Assembly: GCA_958448515.1 (NCBI GenBank)
Contig: CAUDEF010000003.1
Span: 62,001-126,000, forward strand
DNA from: an uncultured Phascolarctobacterium sp.
GTDB lineage: Bacteria > Bacillota > Negativicutes > Acidaminococcales > Acidaminococcaceae
Direction: 5' to 3'
Length of the DNA stretch: 64,000 nucleotides
Shown here: positions 27,137 to 35,046 of the stretch, piece after piece
Layout: each line of letters opens with the position of its first letter
How positions within the stretch are numbered: the first letter of the stretch is position 1
Position numbers and translations under genes: made by a program
Notes under the pieces: model-generated
The model's database searches: none
What the model saw: only the letters and a program-made list of their open reading frames with translations
Told to the model about the DNA's origin: nothing

Positions 27137-28411
27137 TTATTTGCCAGGGAAGAAAGGCCATACGATAGGAATTACAACCAGGGATACGATGAATGCTACA
27201 ATTACCAAACCGGTACCGCATTTTACATAGTCCATGAATTTGTATCCGCCAGGGCCAAGTACCAGGGTGTTCGGAGGAGTACCAACAGGAGTTGCAAATG
27301 CGCAGGATGCTGCGACTGCAATTGCCATTAATACTGCTTTAGGATCCGCACCGAGTTGTTGTGCAATCGCAATACCGATCGGGCAGAGCAGAGCTGCAGA
27401 TGCAGTATTGGACATGAATTGGGTCAAGCCGCAGGACAGAACGAAGAGGATTGCGGTAACAACCATCGGAGAAGGAGAACCACCCATGAGACCTACGGTC
27501 CATTCAGCGATAAGTTTACCAGCACCAGTGGTGTCCATAGCTTTGGATACAGGCATCATACCTGCGAACAGGAAGATGGTTACCCAGTCGATAGAAGCAT
27601 AAGCTTGTTTTTCAGTTAAGCAGCCGGTCAGTACGCAAACGAGAGCGCCAATTACTGCTGCCATTTCCAGAGATACACCAGGGATACCGATAGCCATGGT
27701 AATTACAACCAAAGCAAGGATAGCGCCGGAGATCATTTGTTTGCTGGAAGAAGTAGAAGAAGCTTCGATTTCTTGTTCGATTTCTTGGTCAGCATCAAGT
27801 TCAGCTTTCGGCAACAGGTGTTTACCGATGAACATCATGTAGAGCATACCTGCTACAGAAACAGGAATACCGATCCATGCGAATTCGAAGAAGGTGAAGG
27901 GTTCAAGACCAGCGGTGGTCATAGCACCAACTGCAATAATGTTAGGCGGTGTACCAACCATAGTGATGATACCGCCCCAACCGCAGGCAAATGCCAAAGG
28001 CATTAACTGACGGGAAGCAGGAATCTTAGCTGCTGCGCAGATACCGAGTGCTACAGGAAGTAAGCAAGCTGCAGTACCGGTGTTGGAAAGTACGGAAGAC
28101 AAGCAGGTACCAACCATCATCAAGCCGAACATCAGGCTGTTTTCACTGGTACCGCACATCTTTACTACCATGCCGCCGACTTTTTGTGCTAAACCAGTGT
28201 AGAACATGGAAGCACCTACAACGAACATGCCTGCGAAAAGCACTACGGTAGAGTCAGACAAACCGGAGAATACTTGTTTTGCAGGAATAAAGCCTAACAA
28301 GCCGCATGCGATTGCGCCTGCCATAGCAGTAATTGCCAAAGGAATAAGTTCAGTTACGAATAAAAGTGCAACTACTGCCAACAGAATTAAACATTTTACT
28401 GCTGGGGACAT
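27137..28411 (-). CDS. SLC13/DASS family dicarboxylate:Na+ transporter
   Basis: The 424-residue inner-membrane protein has about 12 helices and the two SNT motifs of DASS transporters (SNTGTAACLLP and SNTASAALLCP), with TPPN motifs after each (GTPPNIIAVG and GTPPNTLVLG). Relatives import succinate, fumarate, malate or citrate with sodium. The codons are much more biased and GC-richer than in neighbouring genes, suggesting very high expression. A Crp/Fnr-type site lies upstream at -41 of a good -10 box, and the regulator gene lies next to it. Succinate import fits the presumed host lifestyle but is not proven. Confidence 0.93.
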   Translation of the reverse strand: MSPAVKCLILLAVVALLFVTELIPLAITAMAGAIACGLLGFIPAKQVFSGLSDSTVVLFAGMFVVGASMFYTGLAQKVGGMVVKMCGTSENSLMFGLMMVGTCLSSVLSNTGTAACLLPVALGICAAAKIPASRQLMPLAFACGWGGIITMVGTPPNIIAVGAMTTAGLEPFTFFEFAWIGIPVSVAGMLYMMFIGKHLLPKAELDADQEIEQEIEASSTSSSKQMISGAILALVVITMAIGIPGVSLEMAAVIGALVCVLTGCLTEKQAYASIDWVTIFLFAGMMPVSKAMDTTGAGKLIAEWTVGLMGGSPSPMVVTAILFVLSCGLTQFMSNTASAALLCPIGIAIAQQLGADPKAVLMAIAVAASCAFATPVGTPPNTLVLGPGGYKFMDYVKCGTGLVIVAFIVSLVVIPIVWPFFPGK

Positions 28412-28458
28412 TATAATTCCTCCTTTTAAAATTTTTACAGATCATCATCTGCAACTCC

Positions 28459-28501
28459 ATAATAACAATATATAGATATTTTATCTGTTGCAAAAGCAAC
28501 A
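28459..28501 (-). promoter_or_regulatory. SLC13 promoter with Crp/Fnr-type operator
   Basis: TGTTGC-AAAA-GCAACA (28486-28501) is a perfect palindrome. TATTAT (28464-28459) is a -10 box whose predicted start, near 28452, puts the operator centre (28493.5) at about -41.5, the class II activator position. No -35 hexamer is needed in that design. Confidence 0.65.
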
Positions 28502-28561
28502 TTTGCTATTTTAGTAGCTTTATTTACTAATTTAGTTAATAAAGTTAGTGAAGTCAAAAAC

Positions 28562-28592
28562 AAAAAAGATGAAGGCTGCATCAGCCTTCACC
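28562..28592 (-). terminator. Intrinsic terminator of the Crp/Fnr gene
   Basis: GAAGGCTG stem with a 3-nt loop and six T residues on the minus strand, between the regulator and the SLC13 promoter. Confidence 0.85.
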
Positions 28593-28605
28593 TAATATGT
28601 ATATT

Positions 28606-29277
28606 TTATTTTCTTAATATCTCAAATACATTTTTTTCAAAAGTAATAAGACCATCTTCTCTCATTTTAGAAAGCTCTCTGGTTAAAGCACTTCTGTCTG
28701 CATCAAGATAATTAGCCATATCTGTACGGCTGAACGGTATTACTACTTTGTCACTCTTCTGATTAGCTGCTTCCTGTTCAAGATAAGCCAGAATCTTTCC
28801 ACGCAAAGTCTTTTTGCATAAAATTTCTGTCTTCTCAATTAACTTGGTATTATTATCAGCCAAAATAGACACTATATTACATACAAGCTTTCCCTGAATA
28901 ATTTTATCGTCAGTACTGCTGGTCATAACCTTACCAAATGGCAGCATCAGTATTTCACTGTCACTGGCAGCAAAATAACTTACAATACTGCGGTCACCCC
29001 TGCGTCCAAGAAAGTTCTCAGCAAAAACAGAACCTGCTCCCAAGTTGGCAATAATAGATTTATCACCCCAGATATCTTCTTTTATAACCTGTACAGTTCC
29101 GTTAATAACCACACATAAATTTTCTATGCAATCCCCAGCCAGATAAATATAATCTGATTTATGAAATGACTTTACCAAGGCATTTACCTTGTTTAAAACA
29201 TCCTTAACTTCGTCAATTGCCAGTCCTTCAAACAATGGTACATCACTTATCTTTTGTAAAGTTATTTTTGCATCCAT
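28606..29277 (-). CDS. Crp/Fnr family transcriptional regulator
   Basis: The 223-residue protein has an N-terminal cyclic-nucleotide-binding-like barrel (residues about 15-130, with YLAGDCIENLCVVINGTVQV and NLGAGSVFAENFLG) and a C-terminal winged helix (about 150-220, with PFSRTDMANYL and DADRSALTRELSKM as the recognition helix). The conserved cAMP pocket Arg-Ser is not evident, and no FNR-type cysteine cluster is present, so the effector is unknown. Palindromes of one kind lie in front of its own gene, in front of SLC13 and near a small RNA, and are the natural candidate targets. Confidence 0.93.
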   Translation of the reverse strand: MDAKITLQKISDVPLFEGLAIDEVKDVLNKVNALVKSFHKSDYIYLAGDCIENLCVVINGTVQVIKEDIWGDKSIIANLGAGSVFAENFLGRRGDRSIVSYFAASDSEILMLPFGKVMTSSTDDKIIQGKLVCNIVSILADNNTKLIEKTEILCKKTLRGKILAYLEQEAANQKSDKVVIPFSRTDMANYLDADRSALTRELSKMREDGLITFEKNVFEILRK

Positions 29278-29339
29278 TTTCTCACCTTATTTCATCTTCT
29301 AATATTTTATGGACCTGTTGATCGTCATATCTATCTTAA

Positions 29340-29367
29340 ATTATATAGATAAATATTATTATGTAAA
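29340..29367 (-). promoter_or_regulatory. Promoter of the Crp/Fnr regulator gene
   Basis: TTTACA (29367-29362), 16 bases, then TATAAT (29345-29340) on the minus strand. The predicted start is near 29333. The operator at 29394-29425 would lie about 76 bases upstream, a possible class I position. Confidence 0.5.
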
Positions 29368-29393
29368 TATTTTGTAACTAATTTAACTGTTTA

Positions 29394-29425
29394 GTAAGTT
29401 TTGTTGCAGGTGCAACAAAACTTAC
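29394..29425. promoter_or_regulatory. Long palindrome with TGTTGC-N4-GCAACA core
   Basis: Two perfect 14-nt arms (GTAAGTTTTGTTGC and complement) surround an AGGT centre. The inner core is the same TGTTGC-N4-GCAACA as at the SLC13 promoter. No T tract follows, so this is not a terminator. It lies between the divergent regulator gene and the small RNA. Confidence 0.6.
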
Positions 29426-29567
29426 ATAAAACTAATAAACTCAGATGTCTGTAAACTATATTTTTATTATTATTTTTTACAACACATTAAATGAAAATCT
29501 TATATTGTATTATTTAATTTTTAATACATATATTTTAAATAAAGAAAACAATACTTCATACAGTATT

Positions 29568-29609
29568 TGTTGCTTTAGCAACGAACATATTTTATAAACC
29601 AGATATAAT
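29568..29609 (+). promoter_or_regulatory. Promoter with Crp/Fnr-type operator for the small RNA
   Basis: TGTTGC-TTTA-GCAACG (29568-29583, one mismatch in the arms) is followed by TATAAT (29604-29609). The predicted start near 29616 puts the operator centre at about -40.5, nearly the same geometry as at the SLC13 promoter. Confidence 0.55.
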
Positions 29610-29615
29610 TTAATT

Positions 29616-29709
29616 AACAGCAAACGAGACATTTGCTTGGGACATTAGTTCTTCTAGTGTCAAAATTTTTACCGGATATATGAAGTTCAGCATATATCCG
29701 GTCTTTTTT
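29616..29709 (+). ncRNA. Candidate small RNA with three hairpins
   Basis: Between a plausible promoter and an intrinsic terminator lie 94 bases without a convincing reading frame but with three successive stems: AGCAAA/TTTGCT (29619-29637), GACATTAG/CTAGTGTC with one G-U pair (29641-29661), and ACCGGATATATG with complement (29671-29702) followed by six T residues. It could be an independent Hfq-type or structural small RNA, or a leader of ogt; no antiterminator alternative is visible, which favours the former. It matches no RNA family that I recognise. Confidence 0.5.
29671..29709 (+). terminator. Intrinsic terminator of the small RNA
   Basis: 12-bp perfect stem with an 8-nt loop, then CTTTTTT. 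It lies 55 bases before ogt, with no gene ending just before it. Confidence 0.8.
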
Positions 29710-29763
29710 ATGTTATGATAATATGTGCTGCATTAACATTCTATCTTTATACATGGAGGCAAA

Positions 29764-30249
29764 ATGTATTTTACAAAATATAAAATTAATTCTTATGAAC
29801 TTTTTCTTACTGCTTCTGACGATTGCCTGCTTAGCGTAGAATTTATACAAACGGAAAACACCTTTAATATGTTTAATATGACCTGCACTCAGAATTCAGT
29901 TCTGTCTATGGCGATACAGCAGCTGGATGAATATTTTGCCGGATCAAGGCAAACTTTTCATCTGCCACTGCAGCTGCATGGTACTGCTTTTCAGCGAAAT
30001 GTCTGGCATGAACTCATAAACATACCATATGGAAGTACCGCCACATATAAAGAGCTTGCAGAACGTATGGGAAAACCTAAAGCATTCCGTGCCGTTGGTA
30101 ATGCCTGCAATAAAAATCCTTTTCCCATAATCATTCCCTGTCATCGCGTTATCGGCAGCAGCGGCAGTATGACCGGTTATGCCGGAGGTATTGAGTTAAA
30201 AAATTTTTTATTAAATCTTGAACAAACAAAAAACAGACGTACTTGCTGA
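29764..30249 (+). CDS. ogt: Methylated-DNA-protein-cysteine methyltransferase
   Basis: This suicide repair enzyme removes O6-methyl groups from guanine. The 161 residues end with the active site IIIPCHRVIGS, preceded by the helix-turn-helix region TAYKELAERMGKPKAFRAVGNACNKNP in part, and the short N-terminal domain is normal. It starts with an ATG after GGAGG. Its stop lies within the hairpin of the shared terminator. Confidence 0.95.
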   Translation: MYFTKYKINSYELFLTASDDCLLSVEFIQTENTFNMFNMTCTQNSVLSMAIQQLDEYFAGSRQTFHLPLQLHGTAFQRNVWHELINIPYGSTATYKELAERMGKPKAFRAVGNACNKNPFPIIIPCHRVIGSSGSMTGYAGGIELKNFLLNLEQTKNRRTC

Positions 30250-30270
30250 ACAAGTACGTCTGTTTTCTTA
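30232..30270. terminator. Bidirectional terminator between ogt and dnaJ
   Basis: 14-bp perfect stem AACAGACGTACTTG with a 5-nt loop, A run on one side and T run on the other. Confidence 0.85.
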
Positions 30271-31416
30271 TTTAAAAAAGTCTTTAACCTTATTTAAAAA
30301 ACTTTTTTCTTCAGGATTAATATTATCCTTACTTATATCCGCAAATTTTTGCAGTGCATCCTTTTGTTTATCCGATAATTTGGTAGGCACAACAACTTTA
30401 ATTCTTACAAGCTGATCACCACGTTGTCCGCCTCTGAGGCTGGGAATACCCTTGCCTTTAATACGCAGCACCTTGCCAGGCTGAGTACCTTCAGGAACCT
30501 TCATGGTAACCTGTCCATCAAGTGTAGGAACTTTAATTTCCGCGCCTAATGTAGCCTGTACTATATTAATAGGCACCTCACATAATACCGTAGTACCATC
30601 ACGTTCAAAGAACTTATGGGGCTTCACGTACAGATATACGTATAAATCACCGCTTGGGCCGCCTTTTACACCTGCTTCACCCTCACCGGATACACGCAGC
30701 CGGGAGCCATTGTCAACACCCGCAGGTATTTTCACCTTAAGTTTCTTAGTTTTCTTTACAGTACCTGTTCCACGGCATTCACGGCATGGATTGCTGATAA
30801 TTTTACCTTCTCCATGACAACGTGAACACGGACGTTCATTAACCATCTGCCCAAACATTGTATTCTGGGTAAAACGAATATATCCGCTGCCATGACACTC
30901 AGGGCATGTTTCTACTTTAGAACCGGGTTCAGCGCCATCACCATGGCAGTGATCACATTTTTCTGCACGATTTAAAGAAATTTCCTTTTCAAGACCAAAT
31001 GCAGCTTCTTCAAAGGAGATTTCCAGATCAAAACGCAGGTCAGCACCGCGCTGAGGACCGGCATTATTACTTCTGCCGCCACGACCCTGTCCTCCAAAGA
31101 ACATATCAAAGATATCTTCCATGCCGCTGCCGCCAAAACCACCGAATCCACCAAAGCCGCCTGCTCCAGGACCGCCGCCCATGCCGCCGTTTTCAAAAGC
31201 GGCATGTCCGAACTGGTCATACTGAGCACGTTTCTGTTCATCAGACAGAACGCTGTAGGCTTCGTTACATTCTTTAAATTTTTCAGCAGCTTCAGGATTA
31301 TCTTTATTTAAGTCAGGATGATACTTACGCGCCAATTTGCGGTATGCTTTTTTCAGCTCATCTTGGGCAGCTGTTTTAGACACACCCAGGACCTCGTAAT
31401 AATCTCTCTTACTCAA
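30268..31416 (-). CDS. dnaJ: Chaperone DnaJ
   Basis: DnaJ stimulates DnaK and binds unfolded protein. The 382 residues show a J domain (YYEVLGVSKTA, HPDLN), a Gly/Phe-rich linker with GGFGGFGGFGG, four zinc CxxCxGxG repeats (CDHCHGDG, CPECHGSG, CSRCHGEG, CRECRGTG) and a C-terminal substrate domain. It is the last gene of the heat-shock operon, 20 bases after dnaK. Confidence 0.98.
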   Translation of the reverse strand: MSKRDYYEVLGVSKTAAQDELKKAYRKLARKYHPDLNKDNPEAAEKFKECNEAYSVLSDEQKRAQYDQFGHAAFENGGMGGGPGAGGFGGFGGFGGSGMEDIFDMFFGGQGRGGRSNNAGPQRGADLRFDLEISFEEAAFGLEKEISLNRAEKCDHCHGDGAEPGSKVETCPECHGSGYIRFTQNTMFGQMVNERPCSRCHGEGKIISNPCRECRGTGTVKKTKKLKVKIPAGVDNGSRLRVSGEGEAGVKGGPSGDLYVYLYVKPHKFFERDGTTVLCEVPINIVQATLGAEIKVPTLDGQVTMKVPEGTQPGKVLRIKGKGIPSLRGGQRGDQLVRIKVVVPTKLSDKQKDALQKFADISKDNINPEEKSFLNKVKDFFK

Positions 31417-31436
31417 GGTTTACACCATCCTAATTA

Positions 31437-33263
31437 TTATTTCTTATCTTCGTCAACAACTTCAGCATCAACTACATCATCGTCTGCTTTTTTAGCGCCT
31501 TCAGCACCTTGCTGCGCACCTTTGGCAGCTTCAGTTTCTTTGTAAAGTTCAGCAGAAAGTTCATACAAAGGTTTGGTCAAAGCTTCGGTATCAGCTTTGA
31601 TTTTTTCCAGATCTTCGCCTTTCATGGATTCTTTCAGAGTATCCATAGCAGCTTTAACTTTAGCAATCAAATCATCTTTGCCTTTGCCTTCCATGTCTTT
31701 CATGGTTTTTTCAGCCTGATAGCACAGGGAGTCTGCCTGATTGCGTACTTCTACGCCTTCTTTACGTTTTTTATCAGCTTCAGCATTAGCTTCTGCTTCT
31801 TTTACCATTCTTTCAACTTCTTCTTTATCAAGAGAGCCGGAGGAAGTAATGGTGATTTTTTGTTCTTTGCCAGTTCCAAGGTCTTTAGCACTTACGTTAA
31901 CAATACCGTTAGCATCAATATCGAAAGCAACTTCGATTTTCGGTACTCCACGAGGAGCAGCAGGAATACCGCTCAGCTCAAAACGGCCGAGAGTTTTGTT
32001 GTCGGCAGCCATTTCACGTTCACCCTGCAGAACATGGATATCAACGGAAGGTTGGTTATCTGCAGCAGTGGAGAATACTTGCTTTTTAGAAGTAGGAATA
32101 GTGGTGTTGCGGTCAATAATTTTGGTGAATACACCGCCAAGGGTTTCGATACCCAGGGAAAGCGGAGTTACGTCCAGCAGAAGAACGTCTTTAACTTCGC
32201 CTGCCAGTACGCCAGCCTGAATAGCTGCACCAATTGCAACGCATTCGTCAGGGTTTACGCCACGATGAGGTTCTTTGCCAATGAATTTTTTAATAGCTTC
32301 CTGTACAGCAGGAATACGGGAAGAACCGCCTACAAGAATTACTTTTTGAATATCAGATGCAGACAAACCTGCGTCAGCCATAGCCTGACGGGTCGGTCCC
32401 ATAGTACGTTCTACCAGATCAGCAGTCATTTCTTCAAATTTAGCACGGGTCAGATCCATATCCAGATGTTTCGGGCCGTCAGCACCTGCAGTAATAAACG
32501 GCAGGTTGATGTTGGTGGTCAATACGCCGGACAATTCGATTTTTGCTTTTTCAGCAGCTTCACGCAAACGCTGCATAGCCATTCTGTCGGTAGAAAGGTC
32601 AATACCTTCTGCTTTTTTGAATTCACTTACCAGCCAGTCAATAATTTTTTGGTCAAAATCATCGCCGCCAAGGTGAGTATCACCATTGGTTGCTTTTACT
32701 TCAAATACGCCATCACCCATTTCAAGGATGGATACGTCGAAGGTACCGCCGCCAAGGTCATAAACAAGAACGGTATGGTCATCAGTTTTATCAATACCGT
32801 AAGCTAAAGCTGCAGCAGTAGGTTCGTTGATAATACGCAGAACTTCAAGACCTGCAATTTTGCCTGCGTCTTTAGTTGCCTGACGTTGGCTGTCAGAGAA
32901 ATATGCAGGAACAGTGATAACTGCCTGAGTTACAGTTTCGCCAAGATATTTTTCTGCGTCACCTTTCAGCTTTTGCAGAATCATTGCGGAAATTTCTTCC
33001 GGAGAGTATTTTTTGTCATCAATTGCTACTTTGTAAGTAGTACCCATATGACGTTTAATAGAGCTGATGGTTCTGTCCGGATTGGAAACAGCCTGACGTT
33101 TAGCCAGTTGGCCTACAAGGCGTTCACCGGTTTTGGAAAAACCAACAACAGACGGAGTTAAACGGCTTCCTTCCTGATTTGTAATAACGGTAGGCTCGCC
33201 GCCTTCCATAACAGCTACAACAGAGTTTGTAGTACCTAAGTCAATACCAATTACTTTAGACAT
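31437..33263 (-). CDS. dnaK: Chaperone DnaK (Hsp70)
   Basis: The 608-residue Hsp70 starts with IGIDLGTTNSVVAVMEGG and has VYDLGGGTFDVSIL, VGGSSRIPAVQ and a C-terminal lid ending in a charged DDDVVDAEVVDEDKK tail. Length and motifs are canonical. Codon use is strongly biased, as expected for an abundant protein. It lies 55 bases after grpE. Confidence 0.99.
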   Translation of the reverse strand: MSKVIGIDLGTTNSVVAVMEGGEPTVITNQEGSRLTPSVVGFSKTGERLVGQLAKRQAVSNPDRTISSIKRHMGTTYKVAIDDKKYSPEEISAMILQKLKGDAEKYLGETVTQAVITVPAYFSDSQRQATKDAGKIAGLEVLRIINEPTAAALAYGIDKTDDHTVLVYDLGGGTFDVSILEMGDGVFEVKATNGDTHLGGDDFDQKIIDWLVSEFKKAEGIDLSTDRMAMQRLREAAEKAKIELSGVLTTNINLPFITAGADGPKHLDMDLTRAKFEEMTADLVERTMGPTRQAMADAGLSASDIQKVILVGGSSRIPAVQEAIKKFIGKEPHRGVNPDECVAIGAAIQAGVLAGEVKDVLLLDVTPLSLGIETLGGVFTKIIDRNTTIPTSKKQVFSTAADNQPSVDIHVLQGEREMAADNKTLGRFELSGIPAAPRGVPKIEVAFDIDANGIVNVSAKDLGTGKEQKITITSSGSLDKEEVERMVKEAEANAEADKKRKEGVEVRNQADSLCYQAEKTMKDMEGKGKDDLIAKVKAAMDTLKESMKGEDLEKIKADTEALTKPLYELSAELYKETEAAKGAQQGAEGAKKADDDVVDAEVVDEDKK

Positions 33264-33318
33264 TCTTAATTCCTCCTAAAAATATACGCTTATTGGAAAT
33301 TTATTTCAGAGCATCGCA

Positions 33319-33900
33319 CTATTCGTTGCTGATAACTCTTACTTTGCTATGACGGATAACTTTATCCTGCAGCTTATAGCCTTTTTCAAATACCATATCT
33401 ACAGTTTCGTCTTCCAGTTCAGGGTTCTGACCTCGCATAACAGCTTCATGATATGCTGGATCAAATTTCTGATTCTGTGCCTCAATCTCAACAACACCAA
33501 GCTCTTTAAACACCTCATCAAACTGACGGCGAATCTGTTTCATTCCTGTTAAAAGGGTTTCCAGATCAGAGCTTTTTTCCATGCTTGCTTCGGCACGTTC
33601 AAAATTATCAAGAACTTTTAAAAATTTACTTACAACACCTGCTGTTACAAATGTTGAAAGCTGCTCTTTTTCACCGGCACTGCGGCGGCGGAAATTATCA
33701 AAATCAGCCTGCAGTCGCAATAACCTGTTTTGCAGCTCAGTAATTTTTTCATCTCTCTCATCAACTTCAGCTGCAGTTTCTTCCTTACCGGCTTCACTGC
33801 TTTGTTCAGCTTCAGCGTTAGCCTCAGCCTGAACATTTTCCTGCTTTTCACTGGCGGAAGTTTCTTCAGTTTGAGTATTTTTTACATTTTCCTCTTGCAA
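33319..33900 (-). CDS. grpE: Nucleotide exchange factor GrpE
   Basis: GrpE releases ADP from DnaK. The 193 residues begin with an acidic low-complexity region, then a long coiled coil (about 50-100, LQNRLLRLQADFDNFRRR) and a beta-wing domain with HEAVMRG and GYKLQDKVIRHSKVRV. The start is a TTG with AGGAGG 7 nt upstream. It is between hrcA and dnaK. Confidence 0.97.
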   Translation of the reverse strand: MQEENVKNTQTEETSASEKQENVQAEANAEAEQSSEAGKEETAAEVDERDEKITELQNRLLRLQADFDNFRRRSAGEKEQLSTFVTAGVVSKFLKVLDNFERAEASMEKSSDLETLLTGMKQIRRQFDEVFKELGVVEIEAQNQKFDPAYHEAVMRGQNPELEDETVDMVFEKGYKLQDKVIRHSKVRVISNE

Positions 33901-33915
33901 AACTCTTCCTCCTTT

Positions 33916-34941
33916 TTATTTTTCCTGTTCAAAGATAGTTTTTAAATACTTGTGCAGATAATCCATAACTGTGATTACCTTGCTGTATTCCATACGCGTT
34001 GGTCCCAGAACCGCCATTGTACCAACAACCTTACCATTTAAGCGGTATGTTGCCTGCACCATACTGCAATCCTGAATACCTGTAAATTTATTTTCGCTGC
34101 CGATAGTAATCTTAAGACCACTGTCTTCACCAGCCAAAAGTAAATCGCGTACTACTTTTTCTTCTTCTAAAATTCCCAGCAAACTTCTTACTCTGTCCAT
34201 ATCACGGAACTCCGGCTGATTTAACAACTGCTTCGTTCCTCCAAGGAATAATCTTTGTTCGCTGTGTTTATGCACCATTTTGTTAATGGTTTTCAATAAT
34301 GACGTAAGCAGCAGCTTATCCTCTACAATATCGGAGTGTACCGCGCCAAGCAATGTACCGCTTATTTCAGAAAGCTCTTTGCCTTCCAAAATTCTGCTTA
34401 CCCTGCCAGCCATATAATCCATTTCTTCGGGACGCATGCCCAGAGGAATTTCTACCACACAATTATCAACATTTCCATCATCAGTAACTATACATAAAAT
34501 AGCATGTCTGTCATCCAATGGTAAAAACTTCATATATCTGAAAACTGCAGCATCATTCTTATTAGCCAAAACCATGGAAACATTCTGTGTCATTCTGGAC
34601 AATATTTTGGCAGTAGACTGAAAAATTTCATCAATACTGCGGCGGCGTTCATTAAACCATCCGTTTATAAGCGCCATATCATTATCAGTAAGTGTTCTAG
34701 GTTCCAGCAAAGAATCTACGTAAAATCTGTAAGCCTGAGCGGAAGGAATGCGGCCAGCTGACGTATGCGGCTGTTCCAGATATCCCAGCAGCTCCAAATC
34801 GCTCATTTCATTACGAATTGTTGCAGGGCTGATACCCAAATTATATTTACGGGCAATGGTTCGTGAGCCTACAGGCTCTGCCGTTGAAATGTAATCTTCT
34901 ATTATGAGCTGGAGAATTTTTCTTTTTCTGTCAGTTAACAT
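33916..34941 (-). CDS. hrcA: Heat-shock repressor HrcA
   Basis: HrcA binds CIRCE and represses the heat-shock operon until GroEL is titrated. The 341 residues start with a winged helix (EPVGSRTIARKYN, ISPATIRNEMSDLELLGYLEQPHTSAGRIPS), then a GAF-like domain and an EYSKVITVMDYL tail. It is the first gene of hrcA-grpE-dnaK-dnaJ and is itself under CIRCE. Confidence 0.98.
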   Translation of the reverse strand: MLTDRKRKILQLIIEDYISTAEPVGSRTIARKYNLGISPATIRNEMSDLELLGYLEQPHTSAGRIPSAQAYRFYVDSLLEPRTLTDNDMALINGWFNERRRSIDEIFQSTAKILSRMTQNVSMVLANKNDAAVFRYMKFLPLDDRHAILCIVTDDGNVDNCVVEIPLGMRPEEMDYMAGRVSRILEGKELSEISGTLLGAVHSDIVEDKLLLTSLLKTINKMVHKHSEQRLFLGGTKQLLNQPEFRDMDRVRSLLGILEEEKVVRDLLLAGEDSGLKITIGSENKFTGIQDCSMVQATYRLNGKVVGTMAVLGPTRMEYSKVITVMDYLHKYLKTIFEQEK

Positions 34942-34960
34942 ATTTCCACCTCATTTTCTG

Positions 34961-34987
34961 TTAGCACTCTTTTGTTAGGAGTGCTAA
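34961..34987 (-). promoter_or_regulatory. CIRCE operator
   Basis: TTAGCACTC-N9-GAGTGCTAA with both arms perfect, between the promoter and the hrcA start, the standard HrcA binding site. Confidence 0.97.
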
Positions 34988-34999
34988 CATCTTGATATA

Positions 35000-35028
35000 A
35001 GAATAGCACTGACAATATACCTTGTCAA
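35000..35028 (-). promoter_or_regulatory. Promoter of the heat-shock operon
   Basis: TTGACA (35028-35023), 17 bases, then TATTCT (35005-35000), a sigma-A type promoter next to CIRCE. Confidence 0.85.
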
Positions 35029-35046
35029 TGCTTTTTTTATTATTTT

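Larger units (their letters stand above)
29278..29763. other. 486-bp intergenic regulatory region
   Basis: No protein gene is supported here. From left to right it holds the regulator's leader and promoter, a 32-bp palindrome, an AT-rich stretch (29426-29565) where I see nothing, a third Crp/Fnr-type site, a small RNA candidate with a terminator, and the start region of ogt. Confidence 0.6.

Noticed and set aside
27234..27602. Antisense open frames within the SLC13 gene
   Set aside because: They mirror the high-GC optimised codons of a clear membrane transporter and have no ribosome site or family match.
29394..29425. Long palindrome as a transcription terminator
   Set aside because: There is no T run on either side; its core matches the other two operator copies.
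29681..29719. Short reading frame MKFSIYPVFFML inside the small RNA terminator
   Set aside because: It lies in a terminator stem, has no ribosome site, and its sequence is fixed by the hairpin.
31509..32807. Long open frame of 432 codons on the plus strand inside dnaK
   Set aside because: It lies antisense to the strongly codon-biased dnaK gene, which leaves few stops in that frame; the translation is rich in Phe and Ser and has no domain.
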